Origin: Arthrobacter sp. SX1312
GTDB lineage: Bacteria; Actinomycetota; Actinomycetes; Actinomycetales; Micrococcaceae
Assembly: GCF_002929295.1 (NCBI RefSeq)
Contig: NZ_PJIM01000002.1
Location: 1,074,191 to 1,138,190 of the forward strand
Reading direction: 5' to 3'
Length of the DNA stretch: 64,000 nucleotides
Shown: positions 31,968-41,171 of the stretch, in pieces
Numbering within the stretch: the stretch's first letter is position 1
Layout: every line of letters starts with the position of its first letter
Notes under the pieces: generated by a model
The model's database searches: none
What the model saw: only the letters and a program-made list of their open reading frames with translations
Told to the model about the DNA's origin: nothing
Made by a program: the position numbers and the translations under genes

Positions 31968-34715
31968 GTGCCGACCAAGGCCACGGACAAGAAGCACGGC
32001 AAGAAACTCGTCATCGTTGAGTCCCCCAGCAAGATCAAGAGCATCTCGGGCTATCTCGGCGAGGGTTTCCAGGTGGCCGCGTCCATGGGGCATATCCGCG
32101 ACCTCCCCCAGCCGTCCGACCTCCCTGCCGAGCTGAAGAAGTCCTCGGTGGGCAAGTTCGCGGTGGACCTCGACAAGGACTTCGAGCCCTACTACGTGGT
32201 CTCCCCGGAGAAGCGGAAGACCGTCGCCGAGCTGAAGGCCGCGCTCAAGGACGCCGACGAGCTCTACCTCGCCACGGATAACGACCGCGAGGGCGAGGCC
32301 ATCGCGTGGCACCTGCTGCAGGTCCTGAAGCCGAAGGTCCCCGTCTACCGGCTGACCTTCGGCGAGATCACCAAGGAAGCCGTGACGCGCGCCATGGGTG
32401 AGCTGCGCGACGTCGACATCCCCATGGTCGACGCCCAGGAGACCCGGCGTATCCTCGACCGCCTGTACGGCTACGAGATCTCCCCGGTGCTGTGGCGCAA
32501 GGTGGCCCGCGGCCTGTCCGCCGGACGCGTGCAGTCCGTCGCCACCCGCCTCGTCGTGGAACGGGAGCGTGAGCGCATGGCGTTCCGCGCGGCGTCGTAC
32601 TGGGACCTGACCGGCACCTTCACGCCCGAGGACGCGAGCAAGGGCAGCACCTTCCCGGCCAAGCTCGTGGCCGTCGACGGCAGCCGGATCGCCTCGGGCA
32701 AGGATTTCTCCGACCGTGGCGAGCTGAAGGCCGCCAATGTCGTCCCGCTCGACGAGGAGGCCGCGCGCTCACTCGTCACCGGGCTCGAGGGCGCCGTCTT
32801 CGCGGTGCGCTCCGTCGAGACCAAGCCCTACACGCGCCGTCCCGCCGCACCGTTCACGACGTCGACCCTGCAGCAGGAGGCGGCCCGCAAGCTGCGCTTC
32901 AGCTCGAAGGTCACCATGCAGGTGGCGCAGCGGCTGTACGAGAACGGCTACATCACGTACATGCGTACCGACTCGTCGGCGCTCTCGGACCAGGCGATCA
33001 ACGCCGCCCGCCGCCAGGCCTCCGAGCTGTACGGTCCCGAATACGTCCCCGAGTCCCCGCGCGTCTACAAGGGCAAGGCCAAGAACGCGCAGGAGGCCCA
33101 CGAGGCCATCCGCCCCGCCGGTGATTCCTTCCGGACACCCGCCCAGGTGGCCCAGTCCCTGCGCGGCGACGAGTTCCGCCTGTACGAACTGATCTGGAAG
33201 CGCACCGTCGCCTCGCAGATGGCCGACGCCAAGGGGTCGACGGCGTCACTGCGTCTCGGCGCGAAGAGCGCGGACGGCCGGGACGCGGAGTTCGCGGCCT
33301 CCGGCACCGTCATCACCTTCCGCGGCTTCATGGCCGCCTACGAGGAAGGCCGCGACGCGGGCCGCGACGAGGAGGCCACGGGCGACGACGCCCAGGGCAC
33401 GCGCCTGCCGAACGTCGCCCAGGGCGACGCGCTCGGCGCGACGGCCATCGAGGCCATCGGCCACGAGACGTCGCCGCCCCCGCGCTACACGGAGGCCTCG
33501 CTCGTCAAGGTGCTCGACGAGCGCGGCATCGGCCGTCCGTCGACGTACGCCGCGACGATGTCCACCATCATGGACCGCGGCTACGTCCGCACCCGAGGGC
33601 AGGCCCTCGTACCGAGCTGGATCGCGTTCTCGGTGGTCCGCCTGCTCGAGGAGCACTTCAACGACTACGTCGACTACGACTTCACCGCCGAGCTCGAGGA
33701 GGACCTCGACCGCATCTCCCGCGGCGAGGCGGGCCGTGTGGAGTGGCTCAACCGGTTCTACTACGGCGACCGCAAGGACACCGGGCTGCACACCATCGTC
33801 AACGACCTCGGGGAGATCGACGCGCGGCGCATCAACTCGGTGGAGATCGCCGAGGGCATCACACTCCGGGTGGGCAAGTTCGGTCCGTACCTCGAGAAGC
33901 CCCTGCCGGCCGACGCCCCCGAGGGCACGGAGCCGCAGCGCGCGAACGTCCCGGAGGACCTCGCGCCGGACGAACTGACGGCCGAGAAGGCCATCGAACT
34001 GATGGAGGCCCCGACGTCGCAGGATCGCGTCCTGGGCACCGACCCGGAAACGGGTCGGAGCATCGTGGCACGCGACGGCCGCTACGGACCGTACGTGATC
34101 GAACTGATCACCGAGCCGACGGCGGAGGAACTCGCCGGCCAGCCGGTCGAGTACTACAAGAACGGCAAGCCCAAGCCCCCGAAGAAGCCCGCGAAGGTCA
34201 AGCCCCGCACCGGCTCCCTCTTCAAGTCCATGTCCGTGGACACCGTGACCCTCGAGGACGCCCTCCGGCTCATGAACCTGCCGCGGGTCCTCGGCACGGA
34301 CGAGGAGGGCAAGGAGGTCACGGTGCAGAACGGCCGGTTCGGCCCGTACCTGAAGAAGGGCAGCGACTCCCGCTCCATCGGCTCGGAGGAGGAGATCTTC
34401 ACGATCACCCTCGAGCAGGCGCTGGAGATCTACAAGCAGCCCAAGCAGCGTGGCGGCCGAGCCGTCACGCCACCGCTGGCCGAATTCGGCGACGATCCCG
34501 TGAGCGAGAAGCCGATCGTGGTGAAGGACGGCCGCTTCGGCCCCTACATCACCGACGGCGACACGAACATCACGGTGCCCGGGTCGATGGCGATCGAGGA
34601 ACTGACGCGCGAACAGGCGATCGACATGCTCGCCGAGAAGCGCGCCAAGGGTCCGGCCCCGAAGAAGACGACCCGCCGGGCGCCCGCGAAGCGCAAGGTC
34701 GCCGCGGGCAAGTAG
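31968..34715 (+). CDS. topA: DNA topoisomerase I (type IA)
   Basis: A 915-residue type IA topoisomerase that relaxes negative supercoils. The TOPRIM domain starts 'KLVIVESPSKIKSISGYLG' with 'DNDREGEAIAWHLL' (acidic DxDxE-type metal site). The active-site Tyr is in 'GYITYMRTDSSALS'. Instead of zinc fingers it has repeated Topo_C domains ('TDPETGRSIVARDGRYGPYV', 'TVQNGRFGPYLKKG', 'VVKDGRFGPYITDG'), as in mycobacteria, and a Lys/Arg-rich tail. The GTG start follows AGGAGAGAA. The 120-bp gap upstream contains GCATACTGT, a possible -10. The following gene is ppx/gppA after 60 bp. Confidence 0.96.
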   Translation: MPTKATDKKHGKKLVIVESPSKIKSISGYLGEGFQVAASMGHIRDLPQPSDLPAELKKSSVGKFAVDLDKDFEPYYVVSPEKRKTVAELKAALKDADELYLATDNDREGEAIAWHLLQVLKPKVPVYRLTFGEITKEAVTRAMGELRDVDIPMVDAQETRRILDRLYGYEISPVLWRKVARGLSAGRVQSVATRLVVERERERMAFRAASYWDLTGTFTPEDASKGSTFPAKLVAVDGSRIASGKDFSDRGELKAANVVPLDEEAARSLVTGLEGAVFAVRSVETKPYTRRPAAPFTTSTLQQEAARKLRFSSKVTMQVAQRLYENGYITYMRTDSSALSDQAINAARRQASELYGPEYVPESPRVYKGKAKNAQEAHEAIRPAGDSFRTPAQVAQSLRGDEFRLYELIWKRTVASQMADAKGSTASLRLGAKSADGRDAEFAASGTVITFRGFMAAYEEGRDAGRDEEATGDDAQGTRLPNVAQGDALGATAIEAIGHETSPPPRYTEASLVKVLDERGIGRPSTYAATMSTIMDRGYVRTRGQALVPSWIAFSVVRLLEEHFNDYVDYDFTAELEEDLDRISRGEAGRVEWLNRFYYGDRKDTGLHTIVNDLGEIDARRINSVEIAEGITLRVGKFGPYLEKPLPADAPEGTEPQRANVPEDLAPDELTAEKAIELMEAPTSQDRVLGTDPETGRSIVARDGRYGPYVIELITEPTAEELAGQPVEYYKNGKPKPPKKPAKVKPRTGSLFKSMSVDTVTLEDALRLMNLPRVLGTDEEGKEVTVQNGRFGPYLKKGSDSRSIGSEEEIFTITLEQALEIYKQPKQRGGRAVTPPLAEFGDDPVSEKPIVVKDGRFGPYITDGDTNITVPGSMAIEELTREQAIDMLAEKRAKGPAPKKTTRRAPAKRKVAAGK

Positions 34716-34775
34716 CCCGGACGGCACGGCAGGAACACACACGTTGGCGGGGGATGAGCTGGAAGCGCGGGAACA

Positions 34776-35789
34776 ATGCGGCTAGGCGTACTGGACATAG
34801 GGTCGAACACGGTTCATCTGCTCCTCGTGGATGCCCATCCCGGGGGGCGGCCCGTGCCCTTCGCGAGCCACAAGAGGCCCCTGCAGCTCGTGGCCTACCT
34901 GGAGGAGGACGGCGGCATCTCGCGGCGGGGCCAGGACGAGCTGGTCGGCTTCGTCCGCGAGGCCCGCGCGTTCGCGGCAGGGCACGACGCCGAGGACTTC
35001 CTCGCGTTCTGCACGTCCGCGATCAGGGAGGCTGCCAACGGCCGTGAGGTCCTCGATCGCGTGCGCCGGGAGACCGGCGTCGACCTCCAGGAACTCTCCG
35101 GGGACCAGGAGGCCGCGGTGACCTTCCAGGCCGTGCGCCGCTGGTACGGCTGGGGCTCGGAGTCCATCCTCAACCTGGACATCGGCGGCGGCTCCTTCGA
35201 GATGGCCATGGGCACGGACGAACTGCCCGAGGTAGCCCTCTCCGTGCCGCTGGGCGCGGGCAGGCTCACGCGTGACTGGCTGCACGGGGACCCGCCGTCG
35301 GCCAAGAGCGTGAAGGAGCTGCGCCGCTACATCCGGGCGACCCTGCGCGAGGCCGTCCCTCGCTTCGCCCACCTCGGCACGCCGCACCTGGTCGCGGGCA
35401 CGTCGAAGACCTTCCGCTCCCTGGCCCGGATCGCGGGGGCCGCACCCTCGGCGGCCGGGCCGTTCGTCCGCCGTGAGCTGCGCCTCGAGGACCTCGGCCT
35501 GTGGACCAAGCGACTCGCCGCCATGACCGTGGAGGACCGCACCCACCTGGACGGCGTCTCCGAACTGCGTGCCCCGCAGGTGCTCGCGGGCGCGCTCGTG
35601 GCCGAGGCCGCGCTCGACCTGTTCGGCGTCCCGTCGATCAGCATCTGCCCGTGGGCGCTGCGCGAGGGACTGCTGCTGCGGCGCTTCGACACCAAGATGT
35701 TCGACGCCGACGAGCCCCTCCCGGGAGCCGGGGTGGGACACACCCAGCTCGACGCGACGTCGCGCACCCCTGTGGCGCGGGGAGCCTGA
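34776..35789 (+). CDS. Ppx/GppA family phosphatase (exopolyphosphatase/pppGpp hydrolase)
   Basis: A 337-residue member of the Ppx/GppA actin-like ATPase superfamily. Phosphate 1 loop 'VLDIGSNTVHLLLVD', phosphate 2 loop 'NLDIGGGSFEMAMG', and 'LVAGTSKTFRSLARIAG' are all present. The length is that of the short single-domain actinobacterial form (Rv0496), which acts on polyphosphate chains. A Shine-Dalgarno is weak (GGAA 9 nt upstream). The next gene starts 2 bp after its stop, matching the M. tuberculosis order Rv0496-Rv0498-proC. Confidence 0.9.
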   Translation: MRLGVLDIGSNTVHLLLVDAHPGGRPVPFASHKRPLQLVAYLEEDGGISRRGQDELVGFVREARAFAAGHDAEDFLAFCTSAIREAANGREVLDRVRRETGVDLQELSGDQEAAVTFQAVRRWYGWGSESILNLDIGGGSFEMAMGTDELPEVALSVPLGAGRLTRDWLHGDPPSAKSVKELRRYIRATLREAVPRFAHLGTPHLVAGTSKTFRSLARIAGAAPSAAGPFVRRELRLEDLGLWTKRLAAMTVEDRTHLDGVSELRAPQVLAGALVAEAALDLFGVPSISICPWALREGLLLRRFDTKMFDADEPLPGAGVGHTQLDATSRTPVARGA

Positions 35790-35790
35790 C

Positions 35791-36588
35791 GTGGCGCGCG
35801 CCGGCAGCCTGCCCTCCATCCCCGTCGCACTCTCCAGCGCGTCGGTCTACCCACTCGCCGTCCACGACGCCTTCGCTCTGGCCCAGGACCTCGGGTACGA
35901 CGGCGTCGAGGTGATGGTCACCAACAACTCGGTCAGCCAGGACCCGAACCAGCTCTCGACGCTGAGCGAACGCTATGAGCTCCCGATCCTCGCCATCCAT
36001 GCCCCGACCCTGCTCCTGACCCAGCAGGTGTGGGGCAAGGCCTGGACGAAGATCGAGATGTCCGCGGCGATGGCCGCGGAGGTGGGTGCCGCGACCGTCG
36101 TGACCCACCCGCCGTTCCGCTGGCAGACGGGGTACGCCGAGGCGTTCCCCGAGGGCATCGCGCGTATCGCGACCGAGTACGGCGTCGACATCGCCGTCGA
36201 GAACATGTACCCGTGGAAGGTCCGTGGCCGCGAGGCGAAGGCCTACCTGCCGCACTGGAACCCGATCCCCGAGCCCTACGAGCGGATCACCTGGGACTTC
36301 TCGCATGCGGCGATCGCCGGCATGGACTCCTACGAGGAGATCCGGACGCTCGGCGACAGGCTCGCGCACGTGCACCTGACGGACGGCACGCCCAACGGCA
36401 AGGACGAACACCTGCTTCCCGGCCAGGGGCAGCAGCGGTGCGCGGAGGCGCTGGGGCACCTCGCGGAGTCGGAGTGGGACGGCGTGGTCGCCGTCGAGGT
36501 GAGCACGCGCCGCGCCCGGGCCGCCGGGGAGCGCGAGGACTGGCTCGCGGAGACGCTGCGTTTCGCCCGGGAGCACCTGGGCCACTGA
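35791..36588 (+). CDS. Sugar phosphate isomerase/epimerase-like TIM-barrel protein
   Basis: A 265-residue xylose isomerase-like TIM barrel (AP_endonuc_2 family), homologous to Rv0498. Barrel strands and metal-site residues can be seen: 'VAEVEV'-type 'DGVEVMV', 'ILAIHAPTLLLTQQVWG', 'ATVVTHPPFRWQ', 'IAVENMYPW' with a metal-ligand Glu, 'ITWDFSHAAIAG' with Asp/His, and 'AHVHLTDG'. The substrate is unknown. The GTG start at 35791 has GGGGAGC upstream and follows the ppx stop by 1 bp, so they are co-translated. Downstream is a 247-bp gap before proC. Confidence 0.85.
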   Translation: MARAGSLPSIPVALSSASVYPLAVHDAFALAQDLGYDGVEVMVTNNSVSQDPNQLSTLSERYELPILAIHAPTLLLTQQVWGKAWTKIEMSAAMAAEVGAATVVTHPPFRWQTGYAEAFPEGIARIATEYGVDIAVENMYPWKVRGREAKAYLPHWNPIPEPYERITWDFSHAAIAGMDSYEEIRTLGDRLAHVHLTDGTPNGKDEHLLPGQGQQRCAEALGHLAESEWDGVVAVEVSTRRARAAGEREDWLAETLRFAREHLGH

Positions 36589-36803
36589 CGGGCCGCGCCG
36601 ATCGATCAGGAGCCGGACCAGGGGCTGAACAGGGCGCTGAACGAGGAATGGCGCCGGTGGACGGGCCGGATGGTGGGGGAATCCATCCGGTGCCACCGAC
36701 GCCGGGCCGGATCAGGAAGTTCCGGCCGCATCACTCGCACCCTTATGAGGTAGTAGCAACACTAGGGCCCCTCCTTGTGCTGCAACACCACAGGGGCTGG
36801 GAG

Positions 36804-36809
36804 TAGCCT
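36804..36809 (+). promoter_or_regulatory. Probable -10 box for proC
   Basis: TAGCCT, 26 nt before the proC start, in the 247-bp gap 36589-36835. That gap also contains a 52-codon open frame (36649-36806) with poor codon bias, which I do not call as a gene. No consensus -35 was found. Confidence 0.4.
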
Positions 36810-36835
36810 GTGAGGCTCCGTGGCAGGATGGGATC

Positions 36836-37690
36836 ATGACTACCCCGGGCGCCCCGCGCATCGCCTTCCTCGGCTGCGGATCCATGAACGAGTCCATCCT
36901 GGCCGGTCTCCTCGCCGCGGGCCTCGACCCCCGGCGGGTCACCGCCACGGTCCGACGCGCCGAGCGCGCGGCGGAGCTCCGGCGGCGCCACGGCGTCACA
37001 GCCCTCGCGACGTCCGAGGACGCCGCCGCGAACACCGTCGCCGCGCAGGATGCCGACGTCGTCATCCTCGGGGTGAAGCCCGCCGGCATCGTCGCGCTGG
37101 CCCGCGGGATCGGCCCGTCCCTGCAGCCGACCGCCCTCGTCCTCAGCGTCGCCGCGGCCGTGACGATCGCGATGATCGAGGCCGTCCTCCCCGAGGGCCA
37201 GCCTGTCATCCGCTCGATGCCCAACACCCCGTCGCGGGTCGGCAGGGGGGTGCTCTCGATCTCCGCCGGGACCGCAGCCGGTCCCGGGCAGATGGCACAG
37301 GCCCGGGAGCTCCTGGCATCCGCCGGGACCGTCGTCGAGATTGCCGAGGACCAGGTGGACGCCCTCTCCGCCGTCAGCGGGTCCGGACCGGCCTACGCGT
37401 TCTACCTGGCGGAAGCGATGGCCGCCGCCGGCGTCGACCTGGGTCTCGATGCCGACCTGGCCGCGCTGATCGCCCGGGAGACCGTTGCGGGCGCCGGCTT
37501 CATGCTCGCCGAGGAGGGGGCGGACGCCGCCACCCTCCGCCGTGCCGTCACCAGCCCCAACGGGACCACGCAGAGCGCCATCGAGACCTTCGAGGAGCTC
37601 GGTCTTCCGGGCATCGTCGCGGACGGCGCCCGCGCCGCCACGGCACGTGCGGCGGAGATCACCCGCGAACTGACGCTTCCTGCCGGCTGA
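36836..37690 (+). CDS. proC: Pyrroline-5-carboxylate reductase
   Basis: A 284-residue enzyme for the last step of proline synthesis, reducing P5C with NAD(P)H. The Rossmann start 'IAFLGCGSMNESILAGLLAAG', 'VILGVKPAGI', 'VIRSMPNTPSRVGRGV' and the C-terminal signature 'SAVSGSGPAYAFYLAEAM' with 'RRAVTSPNGTTQSAIETF' are all intact. Start at the ATG with GGATGGGATC upstream. It is the Rv0500 homologue. Its last 32 bp overlap the convergent GT87 gene. Confidence 0.96.
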   Translation: MTTPGAPRIAFLGCGSMNESILAGLLAAGLDPRRVTATVRRAERAAELRRRHGVTALATSEDAAANTVAAQDADVVILGVKPAGIVALARGIGPSLQPTALVLSVAAAVTIAMIEAVLPEGQPVIRSMPNTPSRVGRGVLSISAGTAAGPGQMAQARELLASAGTVVEIAEDQVDALSAVSGSGPAYAFYLAEAMAAAGVDLGLDADLAALIARETVAGAGFMLAEEGADAATLRRAVTSPNGTTQSAIETFEELGLPGIVADGARAATARAAEITRELTLPAG

Positions 37691-38957
37691 CGGGCCGGAG
37701 CGCCCACAGGATCAGCAGGGCGACGGGCAGGACCACTCCGAGGCCGGTGAAGAGCCGGAGCGGCAGCGGCCCCTCGCCGGAGACCGTGCCGGTGAGGGTG
37801 AGGGTGACGGTGATCGAGGAGAACATCATCACGGGCACCAGGAGCGCCAGGAGCGCCCGTCCCGCCGCGCGTGGCATGCCGGCCTGCTGCCGGGCGAGGA
37901 CCCAGCCGGCCGGGAACACGAGGGCGATCCACACCCAGTGGTGGAACCACGAGATGGGTGAGATCGCGAGCATGACGACCGCGTTCGCGGCGATCGCCCG
38001 GACGGGGTCGCCGTCGTCGTCCGCCCGACGGATCGCCAGGTAGCCGACCGCGATCACCGCCAGCGACGCCAGGACCCACACGGGCCGCTGCACGCCCTCC
38101 GCCATGCCCGACTGCGCGACGATCGAGTTCAGGGACACGTTGTAGAGGTCGGCCGTCGCCCCCACCCGCGAGGCGTCGAAGAGTGCGTCCAGCCAGAAGA
38201 TCGCGGACTCGCGCGGTGCCAGGAACCAGCCGACGGCCACTGTCGCTGTGAAGGACGCCCCGAGCCACGCCAGGGACCGCCAGTCGCGGCGTGCGAGGAA
38301 CACCAGGCCGAACGCGAGCGGTGTCAGCTTGATCCCGGCGGCGATGCCGATGAGCACGCCCGAGGGAAGCCTGGTGGAGCGCAGCAGGTCGGCCAGGATC
38401 AGCACCATCAGCAGGGCGTTGACCTGCCCGAACCCGAGGCCCTCACGCCACGGCCCGCTGACGCCGATGAGCAGCAGGGCGGCGAGGACGGGGACGGGAC
38501 CCCGCCAGCCGGCCCGGGTCCCCGCCCCCGACACGACCCCCGACGCGCGCAGGTAGCGCACCACGACGACCGCCACGCCCACGAGGCACACGCACGTCAG
38601 CGCGGTCACGATGCCGAGGGCGAGGGCCTCGGGGACCAGCGCGAGGGGCACGAAGAGGAGGGCGGCGAAGGGCGGGTACGTGAAGGGCAGCCCCCGCGTG
38701 TCGGTCTGGATCAGGGCGTCGTCGTACAGGGTCTTCTCGCCTGCGCGGCCGAGCAGGGCGAGGGCCCCCTCGCGGTACACCGAGAGGTCGAGGCCGTGGA
38801 TCCCGGCGGCGAGCACGACGGCGGCGAGCACGAGGGCACCGACGAGCCCGGCGGCCCACCGGCCCACCGCCGAACGCGCAGCGGTGGCGGGTGTCCGACG
38901 GCGGGACCCACCGGAGCTGCGCATCCGCCGCACCGGCGCCCCGGTGGTCTCCTCCAT
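37659..38957 (-). CDS. GT87-type membrane mannosyltransferase (DUF2029)
   Basis: A 432-residue polytopic protein with about 10 membrane helices, related to polyprenol-phosphate-mannose-dependent alpha-mannosyltransferases (GT87) of actinobacterial cell envelopes. The first external loop has 'GLDLSVYREGALALLGRAGEKTLYDD' with the catalytic-type Asp, followed by 'LPFTYPPFAALLF', the YPP motif typical of GT-C enzymes. 'AISPISWFHHWVW' occurs near the C-terminal third. Start chosen at ATG 38957; TTG 38978, overlapping trkA, is possible, and neither has a clear Shine-Dalgarno. It follows trkA by 4 bp and its 3' end overlaps proC on the other strand by 32 bp. Confidence 0.83.
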   Translation of the reverse strand: MEETTGAPVRRMRSSGGSRRRTPATAARSAVGRWAAGLVGALVLAAVVLAAGIHGLDLSVYREGALALLGRAGEKTLYDDALIQTDTRGLPFTYPPFAALLFVPLALVPEALALGIVTALTCVCLVGVAVVVVRYLRASGVVSGAGTRAGWRGPVPVLAALLLIGVSGPWREGLGFGQVNALLMVLILADLLRSTRLPSGVLIGIAAGIKLTPLAFGLVFLARRDWRSLAWLGASFTATVAVGWFLAPRESAIFWLDALFDASRVGATADLYNVSLNSIVAQSGMAEGVQRPVWVLASLAVIAVGYLAIRRADDDGDPVRAIAANAVVMLAISPISWFHHWVWIALVFPAGWVLARQQAGMPRAAGRALLALLVPVMMFSSITVTLTLTGTVSGEGPLPLRLFTGLGVVLPVALLILWALRPVSRQEASVRG

Positions 38958-38961
38958 GCGG

Positions 38962-39630
38962 CTAGGGCCGGCCGGCAAAACGTTCCAGCAGGTCCACGTG
39001 ACCGGACACGATCAGCATGTCGCGGCTGGACACCTTGGTGTCGGGGCGCGCGTAGGTGAAGTCCTCGCCCGGCGACTTCACGCCGACCACGGTGACGCCG
39101 TACTTCGATCGCACCGACGACTCCGCGAGCGTGAAGCCCTGGGTCTCCTTCGGCGGGTACATCTTCACGATCGCGAAGCCGTCGTCGAACTCGATGAAGT
39201 CGAGCATGCGGCCGCCGACGAGGTGCGCGGCGCGCTGGCCGGCGTCCGCCTCCGGGTAGATCACGTGGTTGGCGCCGATGCGCTTGAGGATCTTGCCGTG
39301 CGAGGGCGTGATGGCTTTGACCCACAGGTGGTCGATGCCGAGGTCCACGAGGTTCGCGGTGATCAGCACGCTCGATTCGATCGAGGTTCCCACCCCCACC
39401 ACGGCAGCCGAGAACTCCTGGGCACCGAGCTGTCGGAGGGCGTCGAGGTTCGTCGCGTCGGCCTCGACCACGTGCGTGAGGATGCCCGAGAACTTCTGCA
39501 CGAGCTGGGGGTCCCGTTCGATGGCCAGCACCTCCCGTCCCTGCCGGACGAGCTGTTCCGCGGTCGCCGCGCCGAACCGGCCGAGGCCGATCACGAGGAC
39601 GGGTGCGTTGTGGGCGGGTCTTTCAGCCAA
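38962..39630 (-). CDS. trkA: TrkA/KtrA potassium uptake regulatory subunit
   Basis: A 222-residue RCK protein: an N-terminal NAD-binding domain ('VLVIGLGRFGAATAEQLVRQGREVLAIERDPQLV', GXGXXG present) followed by a TrkA_C domain ('FTLAESSVRSKYGVTVVGVKSPGEDF'). It gates the TrkH channel in response to nucleotides. The start is a TTG at 39630 with GAGG upstream; it overlaps the trkH stop by 8 bp, so translation is coupled. The single RCK-C form and pairing with one TrkH make this a Ktr-like bipartite system. Confidence 0.93.
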   Translation of the reverse strand: MAERPAHNAPVLVIGLGRFGAATAEQLVRQGREVLAIERDPQLVQKFSGILTHVVEADATNLDALRQLGAQEFSAAVVGVGTSIESSVLITANLVDLGIDHLWVKAITPSHGKILKRIGANHVIYPEADAGQRAAHLVGGRMLDFIEFDDGFAIVKMYPPKETQGFTLAESSVRSKYGVTVVGVKSPGEDFTYARPDTKVSSRDMLIVSGHVDLLERFAGRP

Positions 39631-41035
39631 TGATCGGCCTCTCGTCGGGGTAGCGGTACAGCGTGCTGCGTTGCCTCAGCGCGAGGGCGGAGGCGAGGGT
39701 GATGGTGCCCATGCGCCCGGCGAACATCAGGGCGGACAGGACGTATTTTCCTTCGGGCGGCAGTTCGGCGCTCAGGTTGGTGCTGAGGCCGCAGGTCGCG
39801 AAGGCGGAGATGACTTCGAAGACCACCTTGTCGAGCGGCTCGTCCGTCATGCGGAGGAGCAGGCCACTACCGATCAGGACGAGGGTGGCGCCCATGAAGA
39901 TCACGGAGATCGCGACCCGCATCACGCCGGAGGGGATGGTCCGGCCCCACGCACGGACGTCCGAGTCGCCGCGGGCCTCGGCCACGATGGCGAGGAACAT
40001 GACCGCGATGGTGGTCACCTTGATACCGCCGGCCGTGGACGCTGAACCTCCTCCGGCGAACATGAGGGCGTCCGTCAGGAGCATCGTCGTGGTCGTCATG
40101 TCGTTCTGGTCCACGAGGTTGAAGCCGCCGGAGCGGGTCATGACCGAGGCGAAGAGGGCATGGATCACCCGGTCGGTGACGCTCAGCGTGCCGATGGTGT
40201 CGGAGTTCTCCCATTCCAGGAAGCCCCAGGCGAACGTCCCGGCCACGAGCAGGATCAGCGACACGGACATTGTGAGCTTGGCGTGCAGCGTCCACTTGTT
40301 GAAGCGGTGGCGCACCTGTACGAGGACCATGATCACCGGGAAGCCGAGGCTTCCGAGGAACACGCCGACCATGAGCGGGGTCAGGATCCAGAGGTCCGTC
40401 TCGTACGGGACCAGGCCGTCGCTGTGCGGGGTGAAGCCGGCGTTGTTGAAGGCCGAGATGGAGTAGAAGATGCCGTGCCAGAGGGCCTGCCACCAGGGCT
40501 CGCCGAGCAGCATGAACCGGGGGATCAGGACGACGGCGAGGACGATCTCGATCAGCACCGACGTCGTGATGACGATCCGCAGGAGTGTGCCGATCTCGCC
40601 GAGGCGGCTCGCGTTGTTGAGGGCCTCCTGGGCCAGCAGCTTGCCGCGCACCCCGAGCCGCTTGCTCACGATCAGCGCGAGCAACGAGGCCAGCGTCAGT
40701 GTGCCGAGGCCTCCGATGAAGATGCCCAGCAGGATCACGAGCTGGCCGAAGAAGGACCAGTGGGTGGCGGTGGACACCACGGTGAGGCCCGTGACGCACA
40801 CGGCGGACACCGCCGTGAAGAAGGCGTCGTGCAGGGGCGTCACGGTACCGCTGCTGGCGGCCATCGGCAGGCTCAGCAGCGCGGTGAACACCAGGATCAC
40901 GGCGGTGAAGATGAAGAGGGCCAGGCGCGCGGGCGAACTGTTCGCGAAGGAGTCGGCGAAGTCGCGGATCGAGGCCAGCAGCCTGATGTACCCGCGGCGA
41001 TCGTCCGTCAGCCATCGTGGCTGTTGACCTAACAT
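39623..41035 (-). CDS. trkH: TrkH/KtrB potassium transporter
   Basis: A 470-residue K+ channel-like transporter with the four degenerate M1-P-M2 repeats of the TrkH family. Selectivity-filter-like loops: 'VSAVCVTGLTVV', 'ISAFNNAGFTP', 'VMTRSGGFNLVD' and 'SAFATCGLSTNL'. 'GGGSASTAGGIKVTT' is the intramembrane loop before the third filter. The ATG at 41035 is chosen at the family N-terminus 'MLGQQPRWL'; the frame extends to 41086. It is the first gene of an operon trkH-trkA-GT87. Confidence 0.93.
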   Translation of the reverse strand: MLGQQPRWLTDDRRGYIRLLASIRDFADSFANSSPARLALFIFTAVILVFTALLSLPMAASSGTVTPLHDAFFTAVSAVCVTGLTVVSTATHWSFFGQLVILLGIFIGGLGTLTLASLLALIVSKRLGVRGKLLAQEALNNASRLGEIGTLLRIVITTSVLIEIVLAVVLIPRFMLLGEPWWQALWHGIFYSISAFNNAGFTPHSDGLVPYETDLWILTPLMVGVFLGSLGFPVIMVLVQVRHRFNKWTLHAKLTMSVSLILLVAGTFAWGFLEWENSDTIGTLSVTDRVIHALFASVMTRSGGFNLVDQNDMTTTTMLLTDALMFAGGGSASTAGGIKVTTIAVMFLAIVAEARGDSDVRAWGRTIPSGVMRVAISVIFMGATLVLIGSGLLLRMTDEPLDKVVFEVISAFATCGLSTNLSAELPPEGKYVLSALMFAGRMGTITLASALALRQRSTLYRYPDERPIIG

Positions 41036-41158
41036 TGACGTCCGCTCTGCCCTGTCCGCTGGTCCTTCCGCCGCACCGGCGCACAACCATGCCTGAATTG
41101 TCCCTTGCAGTAGTAAAGCATCTCACCGGTGTGCGTCGTCGGACTATCCCGCATCGCG

Positions 41159-41164
41159 TAGCCT
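41159..41164 (+). promoter_or_regulatory. -10 box for a probably leaderless acuC mRNA
   Basis: TAGCCT ends 7 nt before the acuC ATG. Only CAGGA lies between, too close to act as a normal ribosome binding site. Confidence 0.5.
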
Positions 41165-41171
41165 TTCAGGA

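Noticed and set aside
36649-36806. A 52-codon open frame upstream of proC with GAGGA next to its ATG
   Set aside because: Third positions are not GC-biased (many A/T), the Shine-Dalgarno abuts the ATG, and the stop overlaps the probable proC -10 box. Possible but unsupported; conservation would be needed.
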